DNA of 64,000 bases from contig NZ_CP032627.1 in assembly GCF_003627095.1 (NCBI RefSeq), positions 620,001 through 684,000 on the forward strand, in the 5' to 3' direction. The position numbers and the translations under genes are program-made. The notes under the pieces are model-generated. The model did not search any database and was not told the DNA's origin. It saw nothing but the letters and a program-made list of their open reading frames with translations. Below are positions 49,980 to 59,500 of this stretch, piece by piece. Source of the DNA: Lactococcus allomyrinae (GTDB lineage: Bacteria; Bacillota; Bacilli; Lactobacillales; Streptococcaceae). How positions within the stretch are numbered: the first letter of the stretch is position 1; each line of letters begins with the position of its first letter.

Positions 49980-50120
49980 TGATATAATTTATTACAGAGT
50001 TATCAAAAGATATCTCCAGAGTGTTATGTTTAGATTTTGAAGAGCCGCAAAGGGGTGGCTTCTTGAGAAAACCAGTTTAAGAGGGTCAGCTATTACTGAC
50101 CACTGACAGGAGGAAATCAA
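49980..50120 (+). promoter_or_regulatory. Promoter and structured leader of a 49-residue gene
   Basis: TGATATAAT (49980-49988) is an extended -10. The transcript leader contains AAGAGCC..GGCTTCTT (about 50039-50065) and GGTCAG..CTGACC (about 50087-50103) hairpins before an AGGAGG site at 50109. No known riboswitch is recognised. Confidence 0.5.
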
Positions 50121-50270
50121 ATGTCTAAAAAAGCTTCAATAAAAGTCGTAAAAAATAGCAAGAATCATAATGATAGAAATGCAATCCTTGCTGATACTTT
50201 TGAAAACCGATGGTTCCAAAATGAATGGAAGCATAAACTGGAGATACTCACCGCAGAAAATAGAAAATAA
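50121..50270 (+). CDS. Small basic protein, unknown
   Basis: A 49-residue ORF starting MSKKASIKVVKNSKNHNDRN and ending LEILTAENRK. Its AGGAGG ribosome-binding site is excellent, it has a promoter upstream and a terminator immediately after the stop, so expression is credible. It is hydrophilic and basic, with no membrane segment or signal peptide. I do not recognise the family. Confidence 0.55.
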   Translation: MSKKASIKVVKNSKNHNDRNAILADTFENRWFQNEWKHKLEILTAENRK

Positions 50271-50274
50271 AAAG

Positions 50275-50307
50275 ATATCGTCAGTGATTACTGATGATTT
50301 TTTTATA
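50275..50307 (+). terminator. Terminator of the 49-residue gene
   Basis: ATCGTCAGT-gatt-ACTGATGAT followed by TTTTTTT, again a CTGTCAG-like core. Confidence 0.75.
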
Positions 50308-50404
50308 TAAAATATACCAATCAAATGATAATGCGATATCCGAACTTTCAGAGTTATTTTTGATGAATCAACAACTTTTAGTGAAAGTAGGAGAAAATAA
50401 TTAT

Positions 50405-50535
50405 GCTATAATGAAAAATGTCACACAGAGTAGGGGAAGTGCGTTAAGTACTGCAAGACGGGATGTTGCTTGCAGGCGAAGTACAGATTTGTTGAAATTA
50501 CAAATACTGTACGCGGTACAACTCCGCATCCGCTG
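50405..50535 (+). promoter_or_regulatory. THF riboswitch (folT RNA) with promoter
   Basis: An extended -10 (TGCTATAAT, 50404-50412) precedes conserved THF-riboswitch segments in order: GAGTAGGGG, GTGCGTTAAGTAC, GACGGGATGTT, GGCGAAGT, GCGGT and CCGCATCCGCT. A T-run follows CCGCTGG, and the downstream CCAGCGGAGTT (50597-50607) can pair with it. The adjacent gene is a folate-type ECF S component, the usual partner. The remaining leader to 50735 (200 bases) has no other gene. Confidence 0.88.
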
Positions 50536-50735
50536 GTTTTTTTGTGTCTTGCACAATAATCAGTGTTACTCTACCTTAAATTTATGGGAACTTTACCCAG
50601 CGGAGTTTGGCAGGATTGAAGTTATGAAACTAACTAGCTATTCATTTGTTTGCGTAAGCAAATAAATTTACAAGCAAGGTGATAGATTTATGACTCCAAA
50701 ATGGTCAAATTCATATCTTATTCAAGGAGAATAAC

Positions 50736-51296
50736 ATGAAAAACTTTACGAAAAAAATTGAGCTGCAACGCTTAGTCCTTTTGGCCTTTCTATTGGCGTT
50801 ACAGTTAGTACTATCAAGACTAGCCATTGGCAATAGTTTTTTTAGACTTAGTCCAGTCTTTATTGCTAATGCACTAATTGGAATGATTGCAGGACCATTA
50901 TGGGGAGGAATTCTCCTAATGATAGGTGATATTCTAGGAGCTGTCTTATCAGGAGTGCCCTATTTCCCAGGGTTTACGATTTCTGCATTTTTTGTAGGGA
51001 TACTTTATGGCATATTTTTCTATAAAAAACGTCTAGACATAAAAAATAAAAAACATTGGTTCTTCGTATTCATAGCGATTGCGATAATCATGCTCATAGA
51101 TTCAACCTTTTTTAATACATTATGGATAACGTTGATGATACCAAATTCGAACTTTTCAACTTTTATGACCTTGCTTAGCGGCCGAGTCCTGTTATTACTC
51201 CAAGTTCCACTCGAAACTTGTATTCTAATGTTTATTATCCCAACTCTTCAATCAATAAAACCTATTGGAGCATTCATAACAGAACATTCAAAATGA
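50736..51296 (+). CDS. folT: Folate-specific ECF transporter S component
   Basis: A 186-residue membrane protein with six hydrophobic segments and the FolT-family motifs ALQLVLSRLAIG, LSPVFIANALIGMIAGPLWG and SGVPYFPGFTISAF. It pairs with a shared EcfA/A'/T energising module encoded elsewhere. The THF riboswitch upstream fits control by folate. The start follows AAGGAGAA. Confidence 0.9.
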   Translation: MKNFTKKIELQRLVLLAFLLALQLVLSRLAIGNSFFRLSPVFIANALIGMIAGPLWGGILLMIGDILGAVLSGVPYFPGFTISAFFVGILYGIFFYKKRLDIKNKKHWFFVFIAIAIIMLIDSTFFNTLWITLMIPNSNFSTFMTLLSGRVLLLLQVPLETCILMFIIPTLQSIKPIGAFITEHSK

Positions 51297-51346
51297 AGTC
51301 AAGACTAAGTTAAAGGCTTAGCACACACTGGTTTTGATAAAAAAAT

Positions 51347-51382
51347 AAAGTGATTATCAGAAATTTCGATAATCACTTTTTT
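51347..51382 (+). terminator. Terminator of folT
   Basis: AAAGTGATTATC-agaaatttc-GATAATCACTTTTTT. Confidence 0.85.
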
Positions 51383-51454
51383 AATTATATCTCATTTTGT
51401 TCTAATAAAACCGTTTGTTATAATAGAAATATAAAAATATAGGAGATTGCCGAT

Positions 51455-51823
51455 ATGGAGCAAAGAAAAGTAGGAGCCACAAAGATAAAAAGAGCAACAA
51501 TCAAACAGTTTGTTGACATTGACCCAGTCATCGAAAGCGAAATGATGAAACTTGTGATTGATAGTTATCTTCAAGGAAATCAAAGTAGAACATTTTCTAA
51601 TGGCACAGAAGTAGAAGTAAGTATTCATCAAGGAAACAAGGAGCATGTGCATCTTTTTATCGAAGAAAGTCATAAAAGTACAGTAGAGATTTATCAAGGA
51701 AAAGGAAAAATCACAATTCTCAAAAATATTGGGAGTGAAGATATCGGTTATCTGCTCCCCTTTATCAAATGTTTGGGAATCTCAGATACCAGTCCTCTTC
51801 AAGAATATTTACAAGAAATCTAA
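51455..51823 (+). CDS. Hypothetical cytoplasmic protein
   Basis: A 122-residue soluble protein, MEQRKVGATKIKRATIKQ near its start, followed by beta-rich sequence (EVSIHQGNKEHVHLFIEE, VEIYQGKGKITILKN). It is bounded by its own -10 (TATAAT, about 51419), an AGGAG site and terminators on both sides. No family recognised. Confidence 0.6.
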   Translation: MEQRKVGATKIKRATIKQFVDIDPVIESEMMKLVIDSYLQGNQSRTFSNGTEVEVSIHQGNKEHVHLFIEESHKSTVEIYQGKGKITILKNIGSEDIGYLLPFIKCLGISDTSPLQEYLQEI

Positions 51824-51827
51824 GATT

Positions 51828-51857
51828 AAAAAACCAGCAAATTAGTGTTGGTTTTTC
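51828..51857 (+). terminator. Terminator of the 122-residue gene
   Basis: AAAAAACCA-gcaaattagtgt-TGGTTTTTC. Confidence 0.65.
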
Positions 51858-51985
51858 TTATTAGAAAAATAATAAGAAAATAATTAAAAAAATATGATAA
51901 AAGTATTGACATAAACTTTTAATTTTATTATAATATGATTATATAAATGAGAAAAACATTATAATAACAAAAGGACATGAAAACA

Positions 51986-52411
51986 ATGATAAAATTATTT
52001 TACTTCCCAGGATGCTCATCAAGCCAGAAAGCTAAACAGTGGTTGATTAAAAATGAATTAAACTTTGAAGAAGTTAATTTGATAGAAGATGAGTTAGAAA
52101 AAAGTGATATTCTAAGAATACTCTCATTAACAGAATTGGGTGCAGAAGAAATTCTTTCAAAAAGAAGTCATATTTATAAGGCATTAGATTTGGACTTTGA
52201 TACACTTAGCCTAAGTGAATTAGTAAAATTAATCAGCAAAAATAGAGGACTTCTAAGACGTCCACTTCTTGTAGACGAATACAGATTGCAAGTGGGTTAC
52301 AATGAAGATGATATTCGGCAATTTCTCCCTCGCTCCGTACGAAAAATAGAAATCGCACGTGCAATTGATAATGTTAGAATGTGGGATGAAGAAAGAGCTG
52401 CCTGCAATTAA
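51986..52411 (+). CDS. Spx/ArsC-family regulator with CxxS active site
   Basis: A 141-residue Spx-like protein starting MIKLFYFPGCSSSQKAKQWL. Spx contacts the RNA polymerase alpha subunit under thiol stress through a CxxC switch; here the second cysteine is serine (CSSS), as in some lactococcal paralogues. The late RRPLLVDEYRLQVGY motif fits the family. ATG 51986 gives a 10-base spacing to AAGGA; the ATG at 51977 lies only one base from it. Confidence 0.8.
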   Translation: MIKLFYFPGCSSSQKAKQWLIKNELNFEEVNLIEDELEKSDILRILSLTELGAEEILSKRSHIYKALDLDFDTLSLSELVKLISKNRGLLRRPLLVDEYRLQVGYNEDDIRQFLPRSVRKIEIARAIDNVRMWDEERAACN

Positions 52412-52438
52412 GGGTTATAAAGCTCACAAATATTTATG

Positions 52439-52476
52439 AAAATCAAGCGAAATATCATTTTTCTTGATTTTTTTTA
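52439..52476 (+). terminator. Terminator of the spx-like gene
   Basis: AATCAAG..CTTGATT followed by TTTTTT. Confidence 0.75.
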
Positions 52477-52532
52477 ATTACGGAGTTGTTTTTTATAAGA
52501 AATAGGCATATAATATAATTATGGTTTACAAA

Positions 52533-52546
52533 TGTAAACGAAGAAA
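52533..52546 (+). promoter_or_regulatory. cre-like box at the pox promoter
   Basis: TGTAAACGAAGAAA partly matches the cre consensus (weak 3' half). It lies just downstream of a TATAAT (about 52509-52519), a repressing position. Confidence 0.4.
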
Positions 52547-52597
52547 GAAACCAAGCAGTATTACTTGGATTGATGATTAAATACTGGAGGGAATATT

Positions 52598-54391
52598 ATG
52601 AAAAACACCGTAAAAGCAGGCGTTGCTGCAGTTAAAGTTCTTGAAAATTGGGGAGTAAAAAATATCTATGGTCTTCCCGGAGGATCCATTAATTCTTTGA
52701 TGGATGCACTTTTAGAAGAAAGAGAAAACATTCATTATGTTCAAGTTCGTCACGAAGAAGTAGGAGCAATGGCCGCAAGTATGCACGCTAAATTCACTGG
52801 ACATATTGGAGTAGCTTTTGGTTCTGCAGGACCTGGTGGGACTCATTTGCTCAATGGACTCTATGACGCTAGAGAAGATCATGTACCAGTCTTAGCTATC
52901 ATTGGACAGTTTGGAACAAGTGGGATGAATATGGATACTTTTCAAGAAATGAATGAAGACCCCATTTATGCTGATGTTGCTGTTTACCATCGAGTAGTTA
53001 TGACCGCTCAATCTTTACCTCATGTGATTGATGAAGCGATTAGACAAGCTTATAGCCAAAGAGGAGTCGCAGTCGTCCAACTTCCAGTTAATCTAGGATG
53101 GGAAGAAATTCCTTCAGGCAGTTGGTTTGATGCGAGTCAAGTTTATGCTCAACCAAAACTAGCTAATCCAGAAGCAAAACAAATAGAAAAAGCAGCTGAA
53201 ATTCTAGAAAATGCTGAACGTCCTTTGATTTTTGCAGGGATTGGAATGCGAGGAGCAGGTGATGAAGTAATTGCTCTATCCAAAAAACTTAAAGCCCCTA
53301 TCATGATTTCAGCCTTAGCGATAGATATTATTGACCATGATTATGAAGCATTTTTAGGTTCAGCAATCCGTGTATCAAGAAAACCAGCAAATGAAGCTAT
53401 CGCAAATGCAGATACTGTTTTAATGCTTGGTACCAACCAACCTTTTATTGATGTGACCAATATGTTTGAACATGTGAAGCATGTCGTACAAGTTGATATT
53501 GACCCAGCAAAACTTGGAAAAAGACAAAAAACAGAATTAGCAATCTTAGCTGATGCCAAAAAAGTCGTTCATTCATTAAATGAAAATATCAACGAAAAAT
53601 CAGAAACAGCGTGGTGGCGTGCTAACATAAAAAATGTTGCTAACTGGAAATCATATACAGATTCTCTTGAGCAAGATGTTCAATCTCCGTTAAATATGTA
53701 TCAAGTTTATCACGCCATTAATAAAGTGGCGACTCATAATGCTTTATTTTCAACTGATGTGGGTGATGTTACAATGACTTCAGTACGTCACTTGAAGATG
53801 GGTAAAGGACAAATGTGGCGTACATCAGGACTTTTTGCAACGATGGGTGTTGGACTTCCAGGAGCAATTACGGCAAAACTAGATTATCCTGAACGACAAG
53901 TTTGGTCATTGTCAGGTGATGGTGCATTCTCCATGGTGATGCAAGACCTAGCTACCCAAGTACAAGAAAAACTAGGTATACTCAATGTTGTCTTTTCAAA
54001 TGAACAATTTGGTTTTATAAAAGATGAACAAGAAGCTACAAACAAAGGATATCTTGGTGTTGAATTTACAGGTATTGATTTTGCAAAAATAGCGGAAGCT
54101 ATGGGAGCTAAAGGATATACTGTTCGAAAAGTTGAAGAGTTAGATCATATTTTTGAACAAGCTTTGAATGATATCGAAAAAAATATTCCTGTATTGGTTG
54201 ATGCCAAAATAACTGGAGAAAGTCCTATTCCTGCCGAAGCTTTAAAATTAGATTCAGAACGGTTCTCAAAAGAAGAAATCAATAAATTCAAAACTAGATT
54301 TCATGCTGAAATTCTTAAACCATTTTCTGAATATATGAAAGAAGAAGGATTAAGTGAAGCTGAAAAAGCAACAGCACAAGGTGGTTTCTAA
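52598..54391 (+). CDS. pox: Pyruvate oxidase (acetyl phosphate and hydrogen peroxide forming)
   Basis: A ThDP/FAD enzyme converting pyruvate, phosphate and oxygen to acetyl phosphate, CO2 and H2O2. The 597-residue product matches lactic-acid-bacterial Pox, with VRHEEVGAMAASMHAKFTG (ThDP glutamate), FGSAGPGGTHLLNGLYDARE, DIDPAKLGKRQKTE, and the ThDP motif SGDGAFSMVMQDLATQVQEK. It ends in QGGF. Acetolactate synthase is a relative, but the VPVLAIIGQFG and C-terminal region favour Pox. Confidence 0.92.
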   Translation: MKNTVKAGVAAVKVLENWGVKNIYGLPGGSINSLMDALLEERENIHYVQVRHEEVGAMAASMHAKFTGHIGVAFGSAGPGGTHLLNGLYDAREDHVPVLAIIGQFGTSGMNMDTFQEMNEDPIYADVAVYHRVVMTAQSLPHVIDEAIRQAYSQRGVAVVQLPVNLGWEEIPSGSWFDASQVYAQPKLANPEAKQIEKAAEILENAERPLIFAGIGMRGAGDEVIALSKKLKAPIMISALAIDIIDHDYEAFLGSAIRVSRKPANEAIANADTVLMLGTNQPFIDVTNMFEHVKHVVQVDIDPAKLGKRQKTELAILADAKKVVHSLNENINEKSETAWWRANIKNVANWKSYTDSLEQDVQSPLNMYQVYHAINKVATHNALFSTDVGDVTMTSVRHLKMGKGQMWRTSGLFATMGVGLPGAITAKLDYPERQVWSLSGDGAFSMVMQDLATQVQEKLGILNVVFSNEQFGFIKDEQEATNKGYLGVEFTGIDFAKIAEAMGAKGYTVRKVEELDHIFEQALNDIEKNIPVLVDAKITGESPIPAEALKLDSERFSKEEINKFKTRFHAEILKPFSEYMKEEGLSEAEKATAQGGF

Positions 54392-54502
54392 TCATAAAAA
54401 GAGAGTAAGAATTTGATTTTTCTGTCATAAAAAGATACAATCTTTCTCGTATGCTTTAATTTTATATCAAGCAGAAAAAACAATCTTGGAGGCTATAGAT
54501 AA

Positions 54503-55441
54503 ATGAAAATTACAATCGCAGGAGCTGGTGCAATGGGGAGTCGCTTTGGTTTAATGCTACATCAAGGCGGCAATGATGTTACCCTAGTTGATGGCTGGGC
54601 TGACCATGTGAATGCAATTAAAGAAAATGGCTTACAAGCTAATTTTAATGGGGAAGATATTGTGGCTCATTTGCCAATAGAGCTTCAATCAAATATTTCT
54701 TCTCAAGAGAAAACAGACTTGATTGTCTTATTTACTAAAGCGATGCAATTGGATAAAATGCTTCAAGATATCAAGCCGCTAATTGATAAACGCACGAAAG
54801 TTTTGTGCTTACTTAATGGGATTGGACATGAGGATATTGTTGAGAAATATGTTCCAGTAGAGAATATTTTCATTGGAAACACAATATGGACTGCGGGCTT
54901 GGAAGCGCCTGGTAGAGTAAAGTTATTTGGAGATGGTTCAGTCGAGTTACAGAACTTGGCGATGGGGCAAGAAGCTGCTGCTAGAGAACTTGCTAAAGTT
55001 TTATTTGAGTCTGGTCTAAATGCTAAATATTCAGAGAATATTCGTTATTCAATTTATCGTAAAGCTTGTGTAAATGGTACAGTGAATGGTTTATGTACGA
55101 TTTTAGACACTAATATGTATGGGCTTGGAATTACACAATTTGCTCATGATACGGTTGTCACTATTGTCGATGAATTCGCAGCTGTAGCCAAGTATGAAGG
55201 AGTAAATTTAGATATATCTGAGGTTGTTGAGCACGTCGAAACTTGTTTTAATCCCGATACCATCGGTATGCACTATCCCTCAATGTACCAAGATTTAATT
55301 AAAAATAATCGTCTTACAGAAATTGATTATATTAATGGTGCAGTATCAAGAAAAGGGGTAAAATATCATGTTGCAACACCTTACTGTGATTTTTTGACAC
55401 AACTGATTCATAGTAAAGAAGAAATCTTAAAAGCAAAATAG
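54503..55441 (+). CDS. panE: 2-dehydropantoate 2-reductase / D-2-hydroxyacid dehydrogenase (PanE)
   Basis: 312 residues, as in lactococcal PanE, which reduces ketopantoate and branched-chain 2-keto acids. It starts MKITIAGAGAMGSRFGLMLH (NADPH) and contains SIYRKACVNGTVNGLCTI with the catalytic lysine. The start follows GGAGG. It is likely in the pox transcript or separate; 111 bases lie between. Confidence 0.9.
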   Translation: MKITIAGAGAMGSRFGLMLHQGGNDVTLVDGWADHVNAIKENGLQANFNGEDIVAHLPIELQSNISSQEKTDLIVLFTKAMQLDKMLQDIKPLIDKRTKVLCLLNGIGHEDIVEKYVPVENIFIGNTIWTAGLEAPGRVKLFGDGSVELQNLAMGQEAAARELAKVLFESGLNAKYSENIRYSIYRKACVNGTVNGLCTILDTNMYGLGITQFAHDTVVTIVDEFAAVAKYEGVNLDISEVVEHVETCFNPDTIGMHYPSMYQDLIKNNRLTEIDYINGAVSRKGVKYHVATPYCDFLTQLIHSKEEILKAK

Positions 55442-55470
55442 TGGTTTAACTTATGGTGAAATAATCATAC

Positions 55471-55507
55471 AAAAAATACCTTGATAAGATTATCAGGGTA
55501 TTTTTTT
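55471..55507 (+). terminator. Terminator of panE
   Basis: AAAAAATACCttGATAA..TTATCagGGTATTTTTTT. Confidence 0.85.
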
Positions 55508-55547
55508 ATGATATAATTATTTTTTAAGATTGAAGGAAGAAGAAAAT

Positions 55548-56276
55548 ATGAAAAATGCATCAGAAATTTTAGAAAAAATGAATAAAAATCAAAAAATTAA
55601 TTATGATAGAGTTTTTCAAAAAGTACAAGAAGATTGGATTGAGCAGGGGATTCGACCTCAAATATTGCTGCATAGTTGTTGTGCACCATGTAGCACTTAT
55701 TCACTTGAATATCTTACTCGTACAGCTGATGTGACAATTTATTTTGCTAATTCAAACATACATCCTGCTAGCGAATATGAAAGACGAAAAATTGTTCAGC
55801 AGCAATTTATTGAAGAATTCAATCAACGAACAGGTAATGAAGTTAAATTTATTTCCGCTGATTATGAGCCTAATCTTTTCATAAAAATGATACAAGAAAA
55901 TCATCTTGCTGGTGAGCCTGAAGGTGGAAAAAGATGTACGGCTTGTTTTCAAATGAGATTGGATATTGTGGCTGAGAAAGCCAAAGAACTAGGGTTTGAC
56001 TATTTTGGTAGTGCTCTGACGCTTTCTCCAAAGAAAAATAGTCAACTTATCAATGAAATTGGTCTTGATATTCAGAAAATATATAGTGTAAATTATCTTC
56101 CAAGTGATTTTAAGAAAAATAACGGCTATAAACGTTCTATTGAGCTTTGTAAAGAATATGATGTTTATCGTCAATGTTATTGTGGATGTATTTATGCTGC
56201 TAAAGCGCAAGGTGTGGACTTGAAGATTCAGAATAGGGAAGCTATTGCTTTCATAAATAATCAAAAAAAGATTTGA
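55548..56276 (+). CDS. queH: Epoxyqueuosine reductase QueH
   Basis: A 242-residue member of the QueH family (non-homologous to QueG), the last step of queuosine tRNA modification. Cysteine motifs include LLHSCCAPCSTYSLEYL, RCTACFQMRLD and QCYCGCIYAAK, for an iron-sulfur centre and metal site. ATG 55548 follows GAAGGAAGAAG. Confidence 0.9.
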   Translation: MKNASEILEKMNKNQKINYDRVFQKVQEDWIEQGIRPQILLHSCCAPCSTYSLEYLTRTADVTIYFANSNIHPASEYERRKIVQQQFIEEFNQRTGNEVKFISADYEPNLFIKMIQENHLAGEPEGGKRCTACFQMRLDIVAEKAKELGFDYFGSALTLSPKKNSQLINEIGLDIQKIYSVNYLPSDFKKNNGYKRSIELCKEYDVYRQCYCGCIYAAKAQGVDLKIQNREAIAFINNQKKI

Positions 56277-56300
56277 TCGTCATTTAATGTATATTTTACC

Positions 56301-56326
56301 AAAAGAGAGCATTCAGCTCTCTTTTT
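56301..56326 (+). terminator. Terminator of queH
   Basis: AAAGAGAGC-attca-GCTCTCTTTTT. The rest of the gap to 56497 is AT-rich with no clear signal. Confidence 0.85.
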
Positions 56327-56497
56327 CTTTTGACTAAAATAGATAAAATCTTTAAAAAGTCAGTAAAATTAAGGTTTTATCCATCATCGATATTTGCATA
56401 TCATTAGGTAAATTAAATTTTATATGAGATAATTCTAATTATAAGTTAATAAAATGTATTCATTAGATGACGAAAATATTAGAGAAAGGAAGAATTA

Positions 56498-56539
56498 GTG
56501 TTAAATTGGACATTAATTCAAGTAAAAATCCATGAGTAA
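56498..56539 (+). CDS. 13-codon leader ORF overlapping the surface-protein start
   Basis: GTG at 56498, preceded by a strong AAAGGAAG site, reads MLNWTLIQVKIHE and stops at 56537-56539. The surface-protein ATG (56532), which lacks its own ribosome-binding site, lies inside this ORF. Translation of the leader could couple to the main gene. Only sequence logic supports it. Confidence 0.4.
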   Translation: MLNWTLIQVKIHE

Positions 56540-59500
56540 AAAAAGATTTAAAAAGTCAATAAAGCTTTTTGCGATTCTGGCTCTGGTTCTCCCCTTATTT
56601 AGCGGATTTGGTACAATCAGAACATCAGGAGAAACATCTGGTGCGATTAATCCGAATTATCAAGACCAAGAATCTGATATTGGAGGAAGCGGACGACCTT
56701 TGGCAGCTAACACTTGGAAAGTTGCTGACCATGAACGGGTTCTGAATCATACAGGAAATACTATAAGAGGAATAAATAATTTTATAACAAATGCACCTGA
56801 TGCTTCAGAAAGTGATTTTCCAGAAATAGGCTCAAGTAATACATTAGATAATACCTGGATTCAATATGGTACAATGTCACAACCAGAATTTGATATCACT
56901 CAATTTGCTAAAGAAACTAAAACTCCTGGTCTATATGATGTCTTCACTCATGTTAAAGGCTATCGGCATGTCTTAACCAAGCCGCTTGATGTTATTTTAG
57001 TATCAGATTTTTCGGCGTCTATGGATAGTCAATCGCGTATGAATTATTGGCGAGGGGCAGTCAACGAATTTTCAAACTTACTAACCAATTATGAGGGAGT
57101 AAAAGCGGACGATGTTCGAGTGGGACACGTTGCTTTCGGGTCAAAAGTATATAATACAGGAAACGATGCAAATACTGCGACCTACTTTAATTTGAAAAAT
57201 TATGGTCAGGCTGCGGAAGATTTAAAAAGGATTGCTAATCCTCAACAAACACCGATTTCGCTTTCCTCTAATTATACGTTCACTCAAGCTGGACTTCGTG
57301 CAGCTCAAAATATGTTTGACGTAACTGATGGAAGTCGTGAAAGGATTGTTATCTTACTGACAGATGGGATTCCGACGTTTTCTAATTCAATAACGGCATT
57401 TGATAATAAAAATTCTAATAATACTATAGATATTGGTGAAGTTACAGAAACGACTGGTGAAGGGAACTCAACAATACGTGATGGCGTCCCAGCGGCACAG
57501 ACTCCATCTGGTGCTAATACTACTGTTGCAGGTAATGGTAATGGATACAATAATTCTGGGCGTATTATTGATTGGTCTCAAGGAGTTAATGGTGGCCTTC
57601 GTCCTAGAAATGCTGTAGGTTCTAGTTCTAGTAACCCTCAGTATGACAATGTTTTTCCAGCGACAATCTTTCAGGCAGATAAGATGCAGCAAGATGGAAT
57701 ACAACTTTATGGTATTGGGATGAACATTGCTGCAACGAATACTAGTGGAACAGAACGTGGTTTTAATATTGAAGAGGTAAAAAAGAATTTTGAACGTCTA
57801 GTTGATGGAGAAAATTATGATTACGAAAGCAATGAATCAAAATTTACCAATTTTCCTGGTGGAGATTTTCATCTTATTTCTCAGAAATTGTCCGGTATAC
57901 TTCAAGATCATTTAAATACTGTTAACAACGGGCAAATTAATATTAAAATTGGCGAACAATTTAATCTTGAATCAAGCAGTGTTAAAGCCAACTTAGTGGG
58001 AACTGGAGGAAATATTGGTGCTATAGATACTTCTGCTAATGATTCTATAGTATTATCTGATATCAGCTTAGGAGCTAATCAGGAAGTTCAAATTTATCAT
58101 CAAGTACGAATCAAGACTGAGGATAAAAATTTTGTTCCAGAGCAGTGGTATCATATCTCTGACCCTGTAGCTACCCAATTTGTAAATAATACCAACTCTG
58201 TGAATAGTAGAGCTGAAGCGCTATTTGCGGTACCATCGGGTAATGCTCCTGGTGTGGATTTGGATTTTGCTAAACATTGGGTTGCTAATCTTGAAAGCAT
58301 TCCTAAACAATTAGAGCTGGTGCTGGGCCGTTCTACAGAAAATGGAATTTCTGACTGGGAAAAATCAGTTTTATTAAGTAGTGAGGAAGATTGGAGAGCT
58401 TCACTGTCTAAACTTCCGAAATTTAGTAATCTTGGACTAGATTTTAATTACAAAGTTAATAATGAAATATTTTCTGATGAAGATAAGAATCTGTCTAATG
58501 TTTACCAGTGGGATGTAACTGGTACTACAGATATGACAGTTGTCAACACAGAACGTTTCCGTTTACAGTTGATTAAGACTTCCAATCATACTAATAAACC
58601 ATTAGCAGGGGTAGAGTTTATCCTGAAAAATAGTGAAGGAAAAGAGGTTGCGCGTGATAGGACAGGTGAATCTGGGGAGATTCTTTTTGAAGATTTCCGA
58701 TTGAACTATGGAGAAGAATATCGCTTGTCTGAAACAACGCCAGCGGGTCATAAACCAACAGAACCGTGGACAATAAGAGCAGAAATTAAGGAAGGAAAAC
58801 CTGTAGTATTTGTTGGGGATGAGAAGGTAGAGTTGGATGCTGAGAATAATAGATTTGTTCTTACACTTAATATCACAAATGAGATTAATGTTGAAGCATT
58901 TAAAAATTCTGTAAAAGTTGATAAACGAGATGCAGTAACTGGGCAATCAATCTCAGGAGCACACTTTAACCTATACCATCTAAATGCGCTTAGTGATGAT
59001 TTAGCGGATTTGACAGCTTTGGAAAGTTTTGATAATTTGTTACCTGGGTTGTATGCTTTACAAGAAGTTGCAGCACCAAATGGATATTTCCGTAATGATG
59101 AGGTTCAATATTTCAGAATTGATTTTGAGGGTGGATTTACCGCGATAAATGCTGAGGGTGAAGAAGTGCCGTTTTTAGAGGAAGCAGAGATTGGGCAAAA
59201 TGGTTTTATCTTTGAAAAAGATGAAGAAAATAATCCTATACTTACCCTCATCTTTCATAATCAAGCTGCTCCTCCACTCTATCTTGAAGTAACAAAATGG
59301 GATGCTGACTTTACTTCTCCATTAGCAGGGGTGACTTTTGAACTGACAAAAGTTGGAAGAATCAATGGAGAGGATGGAAATACAAGTGCAAGTGAACCTG
59401 TTACTCCTTTGAGACTTTTTGATAGTGTAGCTTTGGATGATACTGTTTTATTAAAATCAAATGATTCTGGACATTTATCGCCTTTGGACGATGAGGGAAA

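Noticed and set aside
50294-50665. A 123-codon ORF upstream of folT
   Set aside because: It overlaps the THF riboswitch and the terminator of the previous gene, has no family resemblance and no ribosome-binding site.
52598-54391. Acetolactate synthase as the identity of the ThDP enzyme
   Set aside because: The sequence follows pyruvate oxidase throughout, including the QGGF end and the Pox-specific central region.
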